A stretch of 64,000 nucleotides of DNA, from assembly GCA_963422655.1 (NCBI GenBank), contig OY730440.1:2914001-2978000 (forward strand). Reading direction: 5' to 3'. A model generated the notes under the pieces. That model did no database searches. It saw only the letters and a list, made by a program, of their open reading frames with translations, and had not been told where the DNA came from. This DNA comes from CATQHS01 sp963422655 (lineage in GTDB: Bacteria; Actinomycetota; Acidimicrobiia; Acidimicrobiales; Aldehydirespiratoraceae). Both the position numbers and the translations under genes were made by a program. Positions 8,713 through 17,615 of the stretch are shown here, piece after piece; within the stretch, counting starts at the first letter, position 1, and each line of letters begins with the position of its first letter.

Positions 8713-9615
8713 TCAAGTTTGTTCCGGACCCGGCATCCAGCTGGCCGGCTCGTCTCTCAGCTCGACCCCTTCGATCGGAGCCGAACCCAGCCGGCCGGCG
8801 AAGAAGTCGGTGACGATTCGGTTGAAGGTGTCGGGGCGTTCGAAGTATGGAGCGTGGGCGGCGTCGTCCATCACCGCCAGCCGGGAGCGGGGTAGCCGAC
8901 GGTGGGCGGCTTCGCCCAACTCGAGCGGGAAGCCCACGTCCTGGCGACCCCAGACGATGAGAACGGGAAAAGCGGCGGCTACAGCCGACAGCCGGTCACC
9001 GACGACATCGTCGTCGAGATGATCGCCGAAATAGGCCGCGATCCGTTCGAAACTCTCAGCCGCGCCGGGCGAGTTGTTGATGCGGAACTCCTCGAGATGC
9101 AACTCTTCGGTCACCAGCGTCTCGTCGTGCACCACCACCCGGAGCTTGCGGTCCACAGCATCCCAGGACGTCTCACCCACGATGCTCTCCGTGCGTTTCC
9201 GCCGTTCGACGCCGATGGGTGTGATCCCGACCGTGCCCACGAGCACCAGCCCGGCCACCCGGTCCGGTATCTCGCAGGCGACTGTGGCGCAGATGTGACC
9301 ACCCAGCGACGTCCCGACGAGGTAGGTCTGGTCGCAGCCCAGATCGTCGAGCAGGGCTCGTACGAAGTTGGCATAGCCGGGCACGGTGTGTGCGATGTCG
9401 GGACCTTTCTGGGCCAGTCCGTGACCGGGCAGGTCGATGGCGTAGGGGTGGTAGCCCGCCGCCGCCAGCCCGTCCAGGTTCCGGCGCCATCGGTCGGCCC
9501 GGGCCCCGACCCCGTGCACCAACAGCATCGTCTTGTTGCCGACGCCGGCTTCGAGCACCCGGGTGAGGGTGCCGTGCGCACCGATGGGGTATTGAATGAC
9601 CCGGTACCGAGTCAT
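8713..9615 (-). CDS. Alpha/beta hydrolase
   Basis: A 300-residue alpha/beta hydrolase. The oxyanion segment HGVG is at 34-37, the nucleophile elbow GTSLGG places Ser103, and the acid and base are likely Asp226 (WGRQDVG) and His254 (DDAAHAPYFERP). The order and spacing match C-C bond hydrolases and esterases such as meta-cleavage product hydrolases. The start overlaps the stop of the RidA gene upstream. With the dioxygenase nearby, a ring-fission product hydrolase is a reasonable guess, but no ring-cleavage dioxygenase is in the window. Confidence 0.85.
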   Translation of the reverse strand: MTRYRVIQYPIGAHGTLTRVLEAGVGNKTMLLVHGVGARADRWRRNLDGLAAAGYHPYAIDLPGHGLAQKGPDIAHTVPGYANFVRALLDDLGCDQTYLVGTSLGGHICATVACEIPDRVAGLVLVGTVGITPIGVERRKRTESIVGETSWDAVDRKLRVVVHDETLVTEELHLEEFRINNSPGAAESFERIAAYFGDHLDDDVVGDRLSAVAAAFPVLIVWGRQDVGFPLELGEAAHRRLPRSRLAVMDDAAHAPYFERPDTFNRIVTDFFAGRLGSAPIEGVELRDEPASWMPGPEQT

Positions 9616-10103
9616 GAGCCGGATTGCCTCGCCTTGGCCACGTCGATCGGTAGGACCGCGTCGGCGTCCATCTCGATCAGGGCGTCGGGGCGAGCCAGGC
9701 TGTGCACGACAACCAGGGTGCTGGCCGGATAGTGCTGCTGATCGAAGAACTCGGACCGGGCCTCGTGGATCTTCTGGAAATCCCGGCCCGACATGGGGTC
9801 GGTGACGTAGACCCGGACCCGGACCACGTCGGCAAGGGTGGCGCCGGCTCGGGCCATGGTGCCCCGGATGTTTCGACAGACCTGGCGGGTCTGTTCGAAG
9901 ATGTCACTGATGCCGACGAGCCGATCCCACTCGGCCGGGTCGTCGGACTGGTCGTTCGTCGCAGTTTTGCCCGATGCGTAGACCTGACGGATGGCGCCGA
10001 CGTCTATTATCACGCCGGCCGAGTGGATGAGCTGGTCGACACCGGCGCCTTCGAACAGATGCGATCCCCGGCCCACTTCAGGGTTGATTACGGTTTTTTT
10101 CAT
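9612..10103 (-). CDS. RidA (YjgF/UK114) family protein
   Basis: A 163-residue RidA-family protein with the conserved core VYASGKTA, QTRQVCRNIRGTMARAGATLADVVRVRVYVTD (including the Arg that binds carboxylates in RidA) and YPASTLVVVHSLARPDALIEMDADAVLP. Family members hydrolyse reactive enamines/imines or act as deaminases in nitrogen-compound catabolism. The gene is 10 bases from the amidohydrolase gene and overlaps the hydrolase gene, so the three form one operon. This hints that the pathway substrate contains nitrogen. Confidence 0.88.
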   Translation of the reverse strand: MKKTVINPEVGRGSHLFEGAGVDQLIHSAGVIIDVGAIRQVYASGKTATNDQSDDPAEWDRLVGISDIFEQTRQVCRNIRGTMARAGATLADVVRVRVYVTDPMSGRDFQKIHEARSEFFDQQHYPASTLVVVHSLARPDALIEMDADAVLPIDVAKARQSGS

Positions 10104-10113
10104 CGCTGGTTTC

Positions 10114-11571
10114 TCAGCTTTCGTGGTTCTCGACTCTCTCGGTGGCGGTCTCGGCCGCCTCGGCCTCTCGCTGGTTCAGCTCGGCAGCCAGGTCGCGCTG
10201 GCCGCTGGTGGCGAAGTCGCGAACATCGGGCTTGTCTCGGTTTTCTTCGATGGCGCCGTTGTAGACCGCGTCGTAGGTGATCTCGGCTGGGCAGATGTGC
10301 TGGGCCCGCTGGTAGGGCCGCCGCTGGGCCAGAACCTCGTCGTCGAAGGTCTGCACCACTCCCCGCAGGATCACCGTGGAGATGCGACGCTTGTCTTGGA
10401 GCACCCCGATGTCGGCCAGCGGGTCGCCGTCCACCACGATGACATCGGCACCCTTGCCGACCTGTATCGAGCCCACGTCGGCGGCTTCACCGAGCACGAC
10501 GGCGCAATCGTGCGTGGCCGCCTTGATCGCCTCCAGCGCGGTCATCCCTGCATACCGCATCAACAGTTCGAGCTCGCGGGCGTGCCACTCGCCGTAGGGC
10601 GTGGCCGCGAAGCCGGTATCGGTGCCGCTTATCAGGGTGACTCCGGCTTGTCTGGCCTTGTGGAGCGACTCGGCCGTGGCATCGAGGAGGCCGGCGTAGG
10701 CGTCACGGGTCGAGGTGGGCACCCCGACCATGGGCCCGAATTCGGCCAGGTTCCCCAGCAGCAACAAGGCTGGGCACAGCGGGATCTTCGACTCGGCCAG
10801 CCTCTCGATGGTGTCGTCGCGCAACACGTTGCCGTGCATGATCCAGTCCAGCCCGGCCGCTACCCCCGAGTCGACGTTGTTCGAGCCCCGGGCGTGCATA
10901 GTGATACGTTTGTTCAACCGGTGGGCGGTATCGGACATGGCTTTGATCTCGTCGGTGGAGAACGCTTCGAAGTCGCCGAGAACGCTGTCACCGATCTTGA
11001 TCAGGTCGACGCCGTTCTTCACCTGGTGACGAACCTCGGTAACCATCTCGGTGACGGTATTGGCCACCTTGCCGATGCTGGAGTCGGGTACCCCCACCGA
11101 CGACGGGTACCAGTCGCTGATGCCGTTGCTGGTAGAGATGAAGCGACCGGCTGTGGTCATCCTCGGTCCCTGGATCAGGCCCTCGGCTATGCCTTGCCGG
11201 ATCCCGACGCCGATGAAGTAGCTGCCGCCCGGATCGGATATGCCGGTCACCCCCGACCGCAGCACCTTGGTGACGTTGAAGGCTGAGCGCAGAGTCCGCA
11301 GTTCGTGGCTGGTGTAGAGGTCTTGCTCCTCCTGCATCCGGGATTCACCGAACGAGGTGTGGCAGTGGGCGTCGATCAGTCCGGGCATGACGGTTTTGCC
11401 GGTGGCGTCGATGCGCACCACTTCATCGCCGCGGGGGATGGTGTCGTCGTCTACGTCAGGGCCGACCGCTTCGATCCGGTCGTCTCTCAACAGAACCGAA
11501 CAGGGCTCGACGGCCGGCGCGCTGGTACCGTCGATGACCGACCCTCCACTTATCAAGACCCATGACGACAT
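10114..11571 (-). CDS. Amidohydrolase-superfamily enzyme
   Basis: Metal-dependent hydrolase of 485 residues from the ATG at 11569-11571, which has GAGGGAG about 6 bases upstream. A longer reading to 11751 lacks family similarity. It shows the imidazolonepropionase/prolidase-type layout: a small N-terminal beta sandwich, GLIDAHCH with metal ligands His69 and His71, IKIGDSV with a likely bridging residue, a later HARG, a Gly-Thr-Asp (SGTDTGF) near residue 370, and a C-terminal return to the sandwich (GKGADVIVVDGDPL). First gene of the minus-strand operon. The substrate is not predictable; cyclic amides and imides are typical. Confidence 0.87.
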   Translation of the reverse strand: MSSWVLISGGSVIDGTSAPAVEPCSVLLRDDRIEAVGPDVDDDTIPRGDEVVRIDATGKTVMPGLIDAHCHTSFGESRMQEEQDLYTSHELRTLRSAFNVTKVLRSGVTGISDPGGSYFIGVGIRQGIAEGLIQGPRMTTAGRFISTSNGISDWYPSSVGVPDSSIGKVANTVTEMVTEVRHQVKNGVDLIKIGDSVLGDFEAFSTDEIKAMSDTAHRLNKRITMHARGSNNVDSGVAAGLDWIMHGNVLRDDTIERLAESKIPLCPALLLLGNLAEFGPMVGVPTSTRDAYAGLLDATAESLHKARQAGVTLISGTDTGFAATPYGEWHARELELLMRYAGMTALEAIKAATHDCAVVLGEAADVGSIQVGKGADVIVVDGDPLADIGVLQDKRRISTVILRGVVQTFDDEVLAQRRPYQRAQHICPAEITYDAVYNGAIEENRDKPDVRDFATSGQRDLAAELNQREAEAAETATERVENHES

Positions 11572-11785
11572 GCTGGCTCCCTCGCCGCCCTCAGGAGGCA
11601 TCGTCGAGCACCTACGCCCCGAAAGGCGACCGCAGGCAGCTACACCTGCGGCACAGTTACTGTACCAAACCTGTACTTGCCAAACCCGGAGCAGTGCTTC
11701 GTATTGGTAGACGACGACATCGTCGAGAAGGCAGGGAGGTCTTGACACCAAGACTATCCTGGCGGTTCACGGGTAACAGGGCGTG

Positions 11786-12892
11786 ATGTCGAAAGCGGAG
11801 CACATGACGGCACAGACCGGGATCGAACCCGAGCTCGAAGGTTTGGGAGAGGATTCGGCGTCCTTCGGTGACTATCCCATCGACACCTTGTTGATCCGTA
11901 ACGAAACGCGCACGGTTTACGACGTACTGCGCCGGATGGATGCGGGAGTCTTCGTTATGGACCCGGACTTCCAGCGTGATTTCATCTGGACAGAGAGCCA
12001 GCAGAGCAAGCTGATCGAGTCCGTTCTGATGCGGATACCGCTCCCCGTTCTCTACCTCGCCGAGGACGAACAGGGCCGCATGGTGGTTGTGGACGGTTTG
12101 CAGCGGCTGTCCACCTTTCGGCGTTTCGTGAACAACAAGCTCCGACTTCAACTGGACCAACAGCCCAATCTACACAAGAAGAGATTCGAGGATCTGGGGC
12201 CAAAACTCCAGAACCGTATCGAGGACTGCAACCTCATCCTCTACGTCATCGACGCCAAGGTGAATGAGCAAGTCAAACTGGACATCTTCGAGCGGGTCAA
12301 CAGCGGTGAGCCGTTGTCCCGTCAGCAGATGCGCAATTGTCTGTACATGGGTGAGGCTACTCGTTTCCTGAAGGAAGAATCCAAGACGAAACTATTCTTG
12401 GAAGCAACCGGCAGAAGCCTGAAGGCGGCGACGATGAGGGATCGGGAATTCGTCAACCGGTTCTGTGCCTTTCAGATCCTCGACATCGGTACCTATCGGG
12501 ACATGGACGAGTTTCTCGCAGAAAGCTTGAAGAAGATGAACGCTGAAATGCCGTCCTTGTCAGCGTTGTCGAAGCAGTTTCGGACGACTCTTGCCAACAA
12601 TTTCTATCTGTTCGGCCGGCATGCCTTCCGTAAACATGAGCAGGGGCAAGAAAATCGTAACGTGCTCAATGCGTCACTGTGGGACGTCATGTCCACCGGG
12701 CTGTCGCGATACTCGCAGCTCACTGTTGAGGAACACTCAACTACGGTGAGAGAAAGATTTTACGGACTGCTGAATGACGAGGACTTCATAGGATCGATCA
12801 CCTACAGCACAAACGACCTCAAGAAGGTAACATATCGTTTCACCAGGGCCAAGGCGATGTTCGAGGATGTGTTCGGTGCTCACCCGGCTTGA
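11786..12892 (+). CDS. DUF262 (GmrS-like / ParB-like) protein
   Basis: A 368-residue protein with an N-terminal DUF262 domain. The segment FQRDFIW (about 62-68) and the motif DGLQRL (103-108, canonical DGQQR) mark the nucleotide-binding/NTPase core used in GmrSD-type and BrxU-type modification-dependent nucleases. No DUF1524/HNH nuclease half is present; the C-terminal half is helical and unassigned. The ATG at 11786 has AGGG upstream; a GTG just before it is the alternative. It is the first gene of a tight three-gene operon, with the ATPase gene starting inside its 3' end. Base composition is lower in GC than the flanking genes, suggesting transfer. A DNA-sensing role is inference. Confidence 0.85.
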   Translation: MSKAEHMTAQTGIEPELEGLGEDSASFGDYPIDTLLIRNETRTVYDVLRRMDAGVFVMDPDFQRDFIWTESQQSKLIESVLMRIPLPVLYLAEDEQGRMVVVDGLQRLSTFRRFVNNKLRLQLDQQPNLHKKRFEDLGPKLQNRIEDCNLILYVIDAKVNEQVKLDIFERVNSGEPLSRQQMRNCLYMGEATRFLKEESKTKLFLEATGRSLKAATMRDREFVNRFCAFQILDIGTYRDMDEFLAESLKKMNAEMPSLSALSKQFRTTLANNFYLFGRHAFRKHEQGQENRNVLNASLWDVMSTGLSRYSQLTVEEHSTTVRERFYGLLNDEDFIGSITYSTNDLKKVTYRFTRAKAMFEDVFGAHPA

Positions 12893-14027
12893 ACTCAAGG
12901 CATTTAAATGCTTCGAGCTGCTTCGATTGCCCCTGGCCCCGCTTACGCTGCTAACCGGTCTCAACGCCTCTGGTAAGTCCTCGATTCTGCAAGCGCTGGC
13001 TCTGTTACATCAGACCATGCGTGAACACGAATGGACGACCCGTCTCACGCTCAACGGCACCGACGTTCGGCTGGGAACGGTGCTGGACGTGGTCGATGAG
13101 GTGTCCGGTAAGCACGGTTTCGGAATCGCCTTGAGACACACCGGGAACAGCGACAACGAAAACGACTATGCCTGGATATTCGTCGGCGACCGGCGCGACA
13201 TGTCCATGAAAGTCCGGAGTGTTTCCATTGATGGCAGAACGGTCGCGAAGCCGCAAGAGTTACGGTACCTGCTGCCTCCCGGCGAGAATCGGGCCGCCTC
13301 ATCGCTGACCAAACGTCTACGTAACCTGACTTATATCACGGCAGAGCGGATGGCGCCGCAACGAGTCTACGCGCTCGAAGACCCTCATGGTGTCGATGTC
13401 GTCGGTCCCCGAGGCGAACACACTGCCAGCGTGTTGCATTGGGGCCGCGACGAACGTGTCCTCGACGAGCTGGTCCTGCCGGGAACACCTCCTCTTCGCC
13501 TCCGGCAGGTGGAGGCCCGCATGAGCACGCTCTTCCCGGGCTGTGCCCTGGATCTGCAGCAGGCTCCGTGGGCGAACGTCGTGACGTTGGGACTGCGAAC
13601 GTCGGACGAAACCGGTTTCCACAACCCGATCCACACCGGATTCGGCCTCACTCAGATCTTGCCCGTGATGGTGGCAGCTCTGTCGGCGTCCAAGGGCGAC
13701 ATCATCCTGATCGAAAATCCAGAGGTTCATCTTCATCCTGCCGGCCAAGCCCTCATGGGACAGTTCATGGCCGAGGTGGCAAGTGCCGGTATACAAGTAC
13801 TGGCTGAGACCCATAGTGACCACGTGCTGAACGGCGTTCGCCGGGCCGTCAAGGATGATCGGCTGGCTGCGGACCGGGTAGCCATCCACTTCTTCAGGCC
13901 CCGCTCCGACCAACAGTCCCAAGTGTTGACTCCTACTCTGGATACCTCAGGCAATATAGACGACTGGCCCGAAGGGTTCTTCGACCAGTTCGACACCGAT
14001 GTCAACTACTTCGCAGGGTGGGGATGA
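12867..14027 (+). CDS. AAA/ABC-type ATPase (OLD/RecF-like, DUF3696-type end)
   Basis: A 386-residue SMC/RecF-like ATPase. Walker A is GLNASGKSS (31-39), just after the RecF-style opening LTRLELKAFKCFE. Walker B and adjacent catalytic residues are IILIENPEVHLHP (near 278-290), followed by the D/H-loop segment AETHSDHVLNGVRRAV. The region between is short, so there is no long coiled coil. The end (WPEGFFDQFDTDVNYFAG) recalls DUF3696. The start lies inside the DUF262 gene (26-base overlap); a GTG at 12876 is an alternative. ATPases of this class often pair with nucleases or effectors in phage defence. Confidence 0.85.
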   Translation: MCSVLTRLELKAFKCFELLRLPLAPLTLLTGLNASGKSSILQALALLHQTMREHEWTTRLTLNGTDVRLGTVLDVVDEVSGKHGFGIALRHTGNSDNENDYAWIFVGDRRDMSMKVRSVSIDGRTVAKPQELRYLLPPGENRAASSLTKRLRNLTYITAERMAPQRVYALEDPHGVDVVGPRGEHTASVLHWGRDERVLDELVLPGTPPLRLRQVEARMSTLFPGCALDLQQAPWANVVTLGLRTSDETGFHNPIHTGFGLTQILPVMVAALSASKGDIILIENPEVHLHPAGQALMGQFMAEVASAGIQVLAETHSDHVLNGVRRAVKDDRLAADRVAIHFFRPRSDQQSQVLTPTLDTSGNIDDWPEGFFDQFDTDVNYFAGWG

Positions 14028-14034
14028 GGTAGAG

Positions 14035-15000
14035 ATGGAGTTGCTCTTCAACGATCTCTCCGTCCATGGACAGTTTCCCAACGACCTGACGGGCTTCCGA
14101 GACGCTATTGGTCGTGTGATGGTTATTCGAGAAACGGTACGCCGGTTCGGAAGAGAGTTGTATTGCCATCGCAACACCGCCAACGCGCAAGTCACGCATG
14201 CCTTGAATATTCCGCAGTCTCTAAAGGTATTAAAGATAGACCAACGACGAGGGTTGATGCAGTGGCTTACCCGTCAGGGCCTTTTCTGGGAGGTCGTACG
14301 CCAGCACAGCGGTGACGATTGGTTGGACTACAACGGAGATATCGTCACCGACACTGCGGTGGGAGAGGCCGCTCATTGCGTGTTCTATGGAGTCGACCGC
14401 GCCCTCGTGAGCATGAAGCCTTCATCCTGGTTGACTTCGCCGCTGTCGGTGACCTGGCGAGACTGCCAACTAGACAGCGCACACGTGCAGAATGTCAACA
14501 TCGACAACTATTGGGACGTTGACAAATTGAAGGCCGCTCTTGTTGCGGCACCCAGCTCGCTCGGATCTTGGAGAGATCTGGAAACCACCGCCCGAATTCG
14601 TTTCCCGAACCTGACGTTCTCGTCGGATAGTTTCGAGAAACTCGAAGGTCACCCTTTTGCGAAGGGGGCAGCTGAACGTCTGCTCGGGTGCCTGGCCGTC
14701 CTGCACGATCTCAAGGGTTGCTTCGGCGAGAACGGAGAGCGCACGCCCGATGGACACCGGTTGTACGATAAGCACTTCGCGGGTGACAAGGCTTGGTTCT
14801 CCGATTCCTCTGACACGGAAAAATCCAGATTCGAGAAGGACCTCACGTTCGTGCATCCGACCAAGAGTGGGGAGTCCTTGTTTTGTCCATGGCACGGCAA
14901 GGTCAAAACGCCTCAGTTACGGATACATTTTTCTTGGCCGGTACGGGCGAACAAGCCACTTTATGTCGTATATGTCGGGCCGAAGATCACAATGCGATAA
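14035..15000 (+). CDS. Unknown protein, third gene of the DUF262/ATPase operon
   Basis: I do not recognise a named family. From the ATG at 14035 (GAGGT about 7 bases upstream, across the ATPase stop) it has 321 residues; an in-frame start at 13999 would overlap the ATPase. No signal peptide or membrane segment is evident. The N-terminal half holds a patterned helix (FRDAIGRVMVIRETVRRFGRELYCHR), and the C-terminus ends in an unusually conserved-looking segment (CPWHGKVKTPQLRIHFSWP ... LYVVYVGPKIT) with Cys and His residues. Position suggests it is the effector or accessory factor of the module. It overlaps the converging HTTM-like gene by 14 bases. Confidence 0.75.
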   Translation: MELLFNDLSVHGQFPNDLTGFRDAIGRVMVIRETVRRFGRELYCHRNTANAQVTHALNIPQSLKVLKIDQRRGLMQWLTRQGLFWEVVRQHSGDDWLDYNGDIVTDTAVGEAAHCVFYGVDRALVSMKPSSWLTSPLSVTWRDCQLDSAHVQNVNIDNYWDVDKLKAALVAAPSSLGSWRDLETTARIRFPNLTFSSDSFEKLEGHPFAKGAAERLLGCLAVLHDLKGCFGENGERTPDGHRLYDKHFAGDKAWFSDSSDTEKSRFEKDLTFVHPTKSGESLFCPWHGKVKTPQLRIHFSWPVRANKPLYVVYVGPKITMR

Positions 15001-15907
15001 CGTGTTTTCTTGCCGTCCATTCCTCCAAGGGCAGCAGCGGGATCATAGCCAGACCGAGCAGATGGTACGGGAACACGATGGCCATGAGGGCCAGTATGGC
15101 CATGTGAAACCCCCAGGCCGCCAGGCTCCAGGTCATACCCGCCCGTCGCCCCAGCAGGGCCAGCGGTGCTCCAAGTTCCACGGCCATGGAAGCGAGCACG
15201 GCCGGGCGGGCCAGCCCGCGGTGTTCGATGAAAAAGCCGGCCACCGGACTCATGACATCACCCAGAACCTCCTTGCGGGCATTGTCGAAAGCCACCTGAT
15301 GAACCAACACCTCGCCGTCGATCCAAGCCCAGCCGCCGTTGCGCAGTTTGGCTACCCCGGCCACGACATAGCCGGCGACGGTGGCCACGGCCAAGGCCCG
15401 CACCGCCCAGCCGCCGTCGTCGGTGGTACCGGCCGTATCGTTGGCCATCGACCCGGTTGCAGCGTCCGGGCCGAGATGCAGGGCCCAGTACCGGTCAGCC
15501 GGAGCCAAGGCCAAGATGGCGAGGTGGATGGCGGTGAGGTTCTCGGTATGAAAGATCTGGCCCCATGAGTGGCGGTATGTGGTCGTCACCAGGAAAAGCA
15601 CCGCCAGCGCTGGGGCCGTGACCCGGTAACGCCAGCCCGCGGCCGCCGCCACCCCGCAGACACAGGTCGCAACCACAACCGTGACGACGACGGCTCGGCC
15701 GGGCGGCCCGTTCAGAGGGGCCAGGATCCCGACCGGGTCGAAGCGACGGTCGGCGAAGGCGACCATGTCGAACAGGTGGGGCGCCCGGACCGCGGTCCAC
15801 ACCGTGGCGTAGGAGGCAACCAGGATCCGTATCAACCCCAGCCGGCGCAGGAACGGCTCGTCGATGCCGACGGGGCCGAGCTCGATGGCAGAGCCGGAGG
15901 TGGTCAT
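14987..15907 (-). CDS. HTTM-like integral membrane protein
   Basis: A 306-residue polytopic membrane protein with about seven hydrophobic segments. The opening (RRLGLIRILVASYATVW) and the His-bearing segment HTENLTAIHLAILALAPADR resemble HTTM/vitamin-K-dependent gamma-carboxylase-like membrane proteins, which occur in many actinobacteria with unknown function. It overlaps the following small gene on the minus strand by 4 bases, so the two are co-translated. The exact family call is by recollection of motif style. Confidence 0.7.
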   Translation of the reverse strand: MTTSGSAIELGPVGIDEPFLRRLGLIRILVASYATVWTAVRAPHLFDMVAFADRRFDPVGILAPLNGPPGRAVVVTVVVATCVCGVAAAAGWRYRVTAPALAVLFLVTTTYRHSWGQIFHTENLTAIHLAILALAPADRYWALHLGPDAATGSMANDTAGTTDDGGWAVRALAVATVAGYVVAGVAKLRNGGWAWIDGEVLVHQVAFDNARKEVLGDVMSPVAGFFIEHRGLARPAVLASMAVELGAPLALLGRRAGMTWSLAAWGFHMAILALMAIVFPYHLLGLAMIPLLPLEEWTARKHVIAL

Positions 15908-16353
15908 GGTGGGACCGGGCAGCGAGCATGCTCAGTCGATCCCATCGGGTCGGCGTCGTCGGCTATGTGAGCCACAACGTCGACGTGCTCGGTTCTCACC
16001 ACCACTTCGACCACGCCGGGCTTTTCCGTCCGTACTCGGGCTGCCACCTCCGCACAGAGCTCGTCGGATTGGCTCCGGCGGATGGAGTCGGCCACTGTGG
16101 CCGCGGCCAGGATCGGCTCGTCGGAACCGGCGATCAATTCCGGTGAGAGCCTGACCATGGCGCCGACGGAGGTAACCCCCACCACCGTGACCAGATCGGC
16201 TCGGCTCGGCCGGTTGGCGGAGAACATAGGGTAGGTGGACAGCGGAAAGCTATCGGCGCCCGGATCACCGAAAGCGGGCGCCAGCACGATTACGGCCACC
16301 AATACGGGCACGGCCCGGCGCCAGGTTCTGGCCTGGTTCACGAGGGGAGCCAT
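15904..16353 (-). CDS. Membrane-anchored or secreted protein, partner of the HTTM-like gene
   Basis: A 149-residue protein with one N-terminal hydrophobic segment (AVPVLVAVIVLAPAF) followed by an extracytoplasmic portion. The segment SFPLSTYPMFS just after the membrane helix is a sequence I associate with small proteins encoded next to HTTM proteins. The start is an ATG at 16353. It precedes and overlaps the HTTM-like gene, so the products probably work together. No catalytic motif is visible. Confidence 0.7.
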   Translation of the reverse strand: MAPLVNQARTWRRAVPVLVAVIVLAPAFGDPGADSFPLSTYPMFSANRPSRADLVTVVGVTSVGAMVRLSPELIAGSDEPILAAATVADSIRRSQSDELCAEVAARVRTEKPGVVEVVVRTEHVDVVAHIADDADPMGSTEHARCPVPP

Positions 16354-16442
16354 GGCCGGCGCCGAGTACCAACCGGTCGGGCACTGATCACTGAGCCATC
16401 GTAGGGGTCGGGTACTGCGTATCTCGGGTACTGTGTGTCTCG

Positions 16443-17615
16443 GTGTCTGGGATCCGACGCCGGCTCGTCGGTGCTGCCGGTACCTGGGTGGCGGTGCTGG
16501 CCGTGGTGGGGGTGGCCGTCCACCCCGAACGGTGTCCCCCGGTGGACGCGGCAGCGGCTCGCAGGGCCGCGGTAGCCGCAGTTGGGTGGTTCGGGGCCAG
16601 CATCGACGACAGCGGTAAGTTCCTGTATGGCTACGACGCCGATACCGGGGTGGAGCTCGGCGGTTACAACGACCCTCGCCATGCCGGGGTGCTGTTCTCT
16701 TTGTACCAAGCCGAGGCGGCCGGTATCGACGGGGCCGCGGCCATCGCCGATCGGGGACTGGCTTACGTGGATCGCCACACTCGTCGCGCCGGTCCCGGTG
16801 CAGTGTTCGGACGGGGCCGCCAAGTGCCCACCGGGGCTACCGCGCTACTGGTGATCGCCCTCGACGAACGGCAGCGAGCCACTGGTGACGCGAGCCGGGA
16901 CGACGATCTGCGGGCTTACGGCCGAGCGCTGCTGGCCACGGTCACCGCCCAAGGCGCGGTGGAGGCCACCATAGATGCAGAGGCCGGTACCGGAACCGGC
17001 ACCCGGTCGCCCTTCGCCACCGGCCAAGTCGCCTATGCCCTGGCCCGCCTGCAACAGCGGTTCCCGGGGGAGCGATACGGGGCGGCGGCGGTGCGGATCC
17101 TGAGCTATCTCGTTGCTGCCCGTGACGACACCGAGGACCAGTTCCCCATGCTGTCGGATCACTGGGCCTCCTACGGCTTGGTGGCCATGAACCGATGGAA
17201 GTCGCCTCCTGTCCTCGACGGGGCCACCCGGGACTGGATCGAGCGCCAGTTCGGGCTGTTCGGGGTGCAGGTTCGCTACGAGAGCCAGCGCCGCGGAGGG
17301 CTCACGGTGTTCACCCGGGGCCGGACGGCTATGGCGTCGGGGGTGGGAACGGTGGGAGAGGGGCTGGCCAACCTGGCTCGGGTAGCAGCCACCGATCCGG
17401 TACTGGATGTCGACGACGTGGCGGTGGGCCACCGCCTGGCTTGCGTGGCCGGGATGCTGGTCGAGCGCCAGACCCTCTCACCGGACCCGTTTCCTCGAGC
17501 CGACCCTGTCGCGGTGACGGGGGCCTGGTTCCGTTTGGGGGTGACCCGCATGGATGACCAGCAACATCCGCTGTCGGCTCTGATACTGCTGCAGCACTAC
17601 CTTCGCGAACCGTGA
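16443..17615 (+). CDS. Secreted protein, probable (alpha/alpha)-barrel fold
   Basis: A 390-residue protein with a short N-terminal hydrophobic signal (TWVAVLAVVGVAV) that could be cleaved. The rest alternates helices with repeated ALARLQQRF-, HAGVLFSLYQAE- and SALILLQHYL-like segments, consistent with a helical toroid such as those of glycosyl-bond-active or prenyltransferase-like proteins. Tyr/Asp/Gly-rich turns near residue 60 (YGYDADTG) may form an active site. The start is a GTG at 16443. It overlaps the next gene by 4 bases (GTGA) and diverges from the HTTM pair. Enzyme function is not assigned. Confidence 0.65.
   Translation: MSGIRRRLVGAAGTWVAVLAVVGVAVHPERCPPVDAAAARRAAVAAVGWFGASIDDSGKFLYGYDADTGVELGGYNDPRHAGVLFSLYQAEAAGIDGAAAIADRGLAYVDRHTRRAGPGAVFGRGRQVPTGATALLVIALDERQRATGDASRDDDLRAYGRALLATVTAQGAVEATIDAEAGTGTGTRSPFATGQVAYALARLQQRFPGERYGAAAVRILSYLVAARDDTEDQFPMLSDHWASYGLVAMNRWKSPPVLDGATRDWIERQFGLFGVQVRYESQRRGGLTVFTRGRTAMASGVGTVGEGLANLARVAATDPVLDVDDVAVGHRLACVAGMLVERQTLSPDPFPRADPVAVTGAWFRLGVTRMDDQQHPLSALILLQHYLREP

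Noticed and set aside
10114..11751. Long N-terminal extension of the amidohydrolase frame
   Set aside because: The added 60 residues have no similarity to the family, and the ATG at 11571 has a good Shine-Dalgarno.
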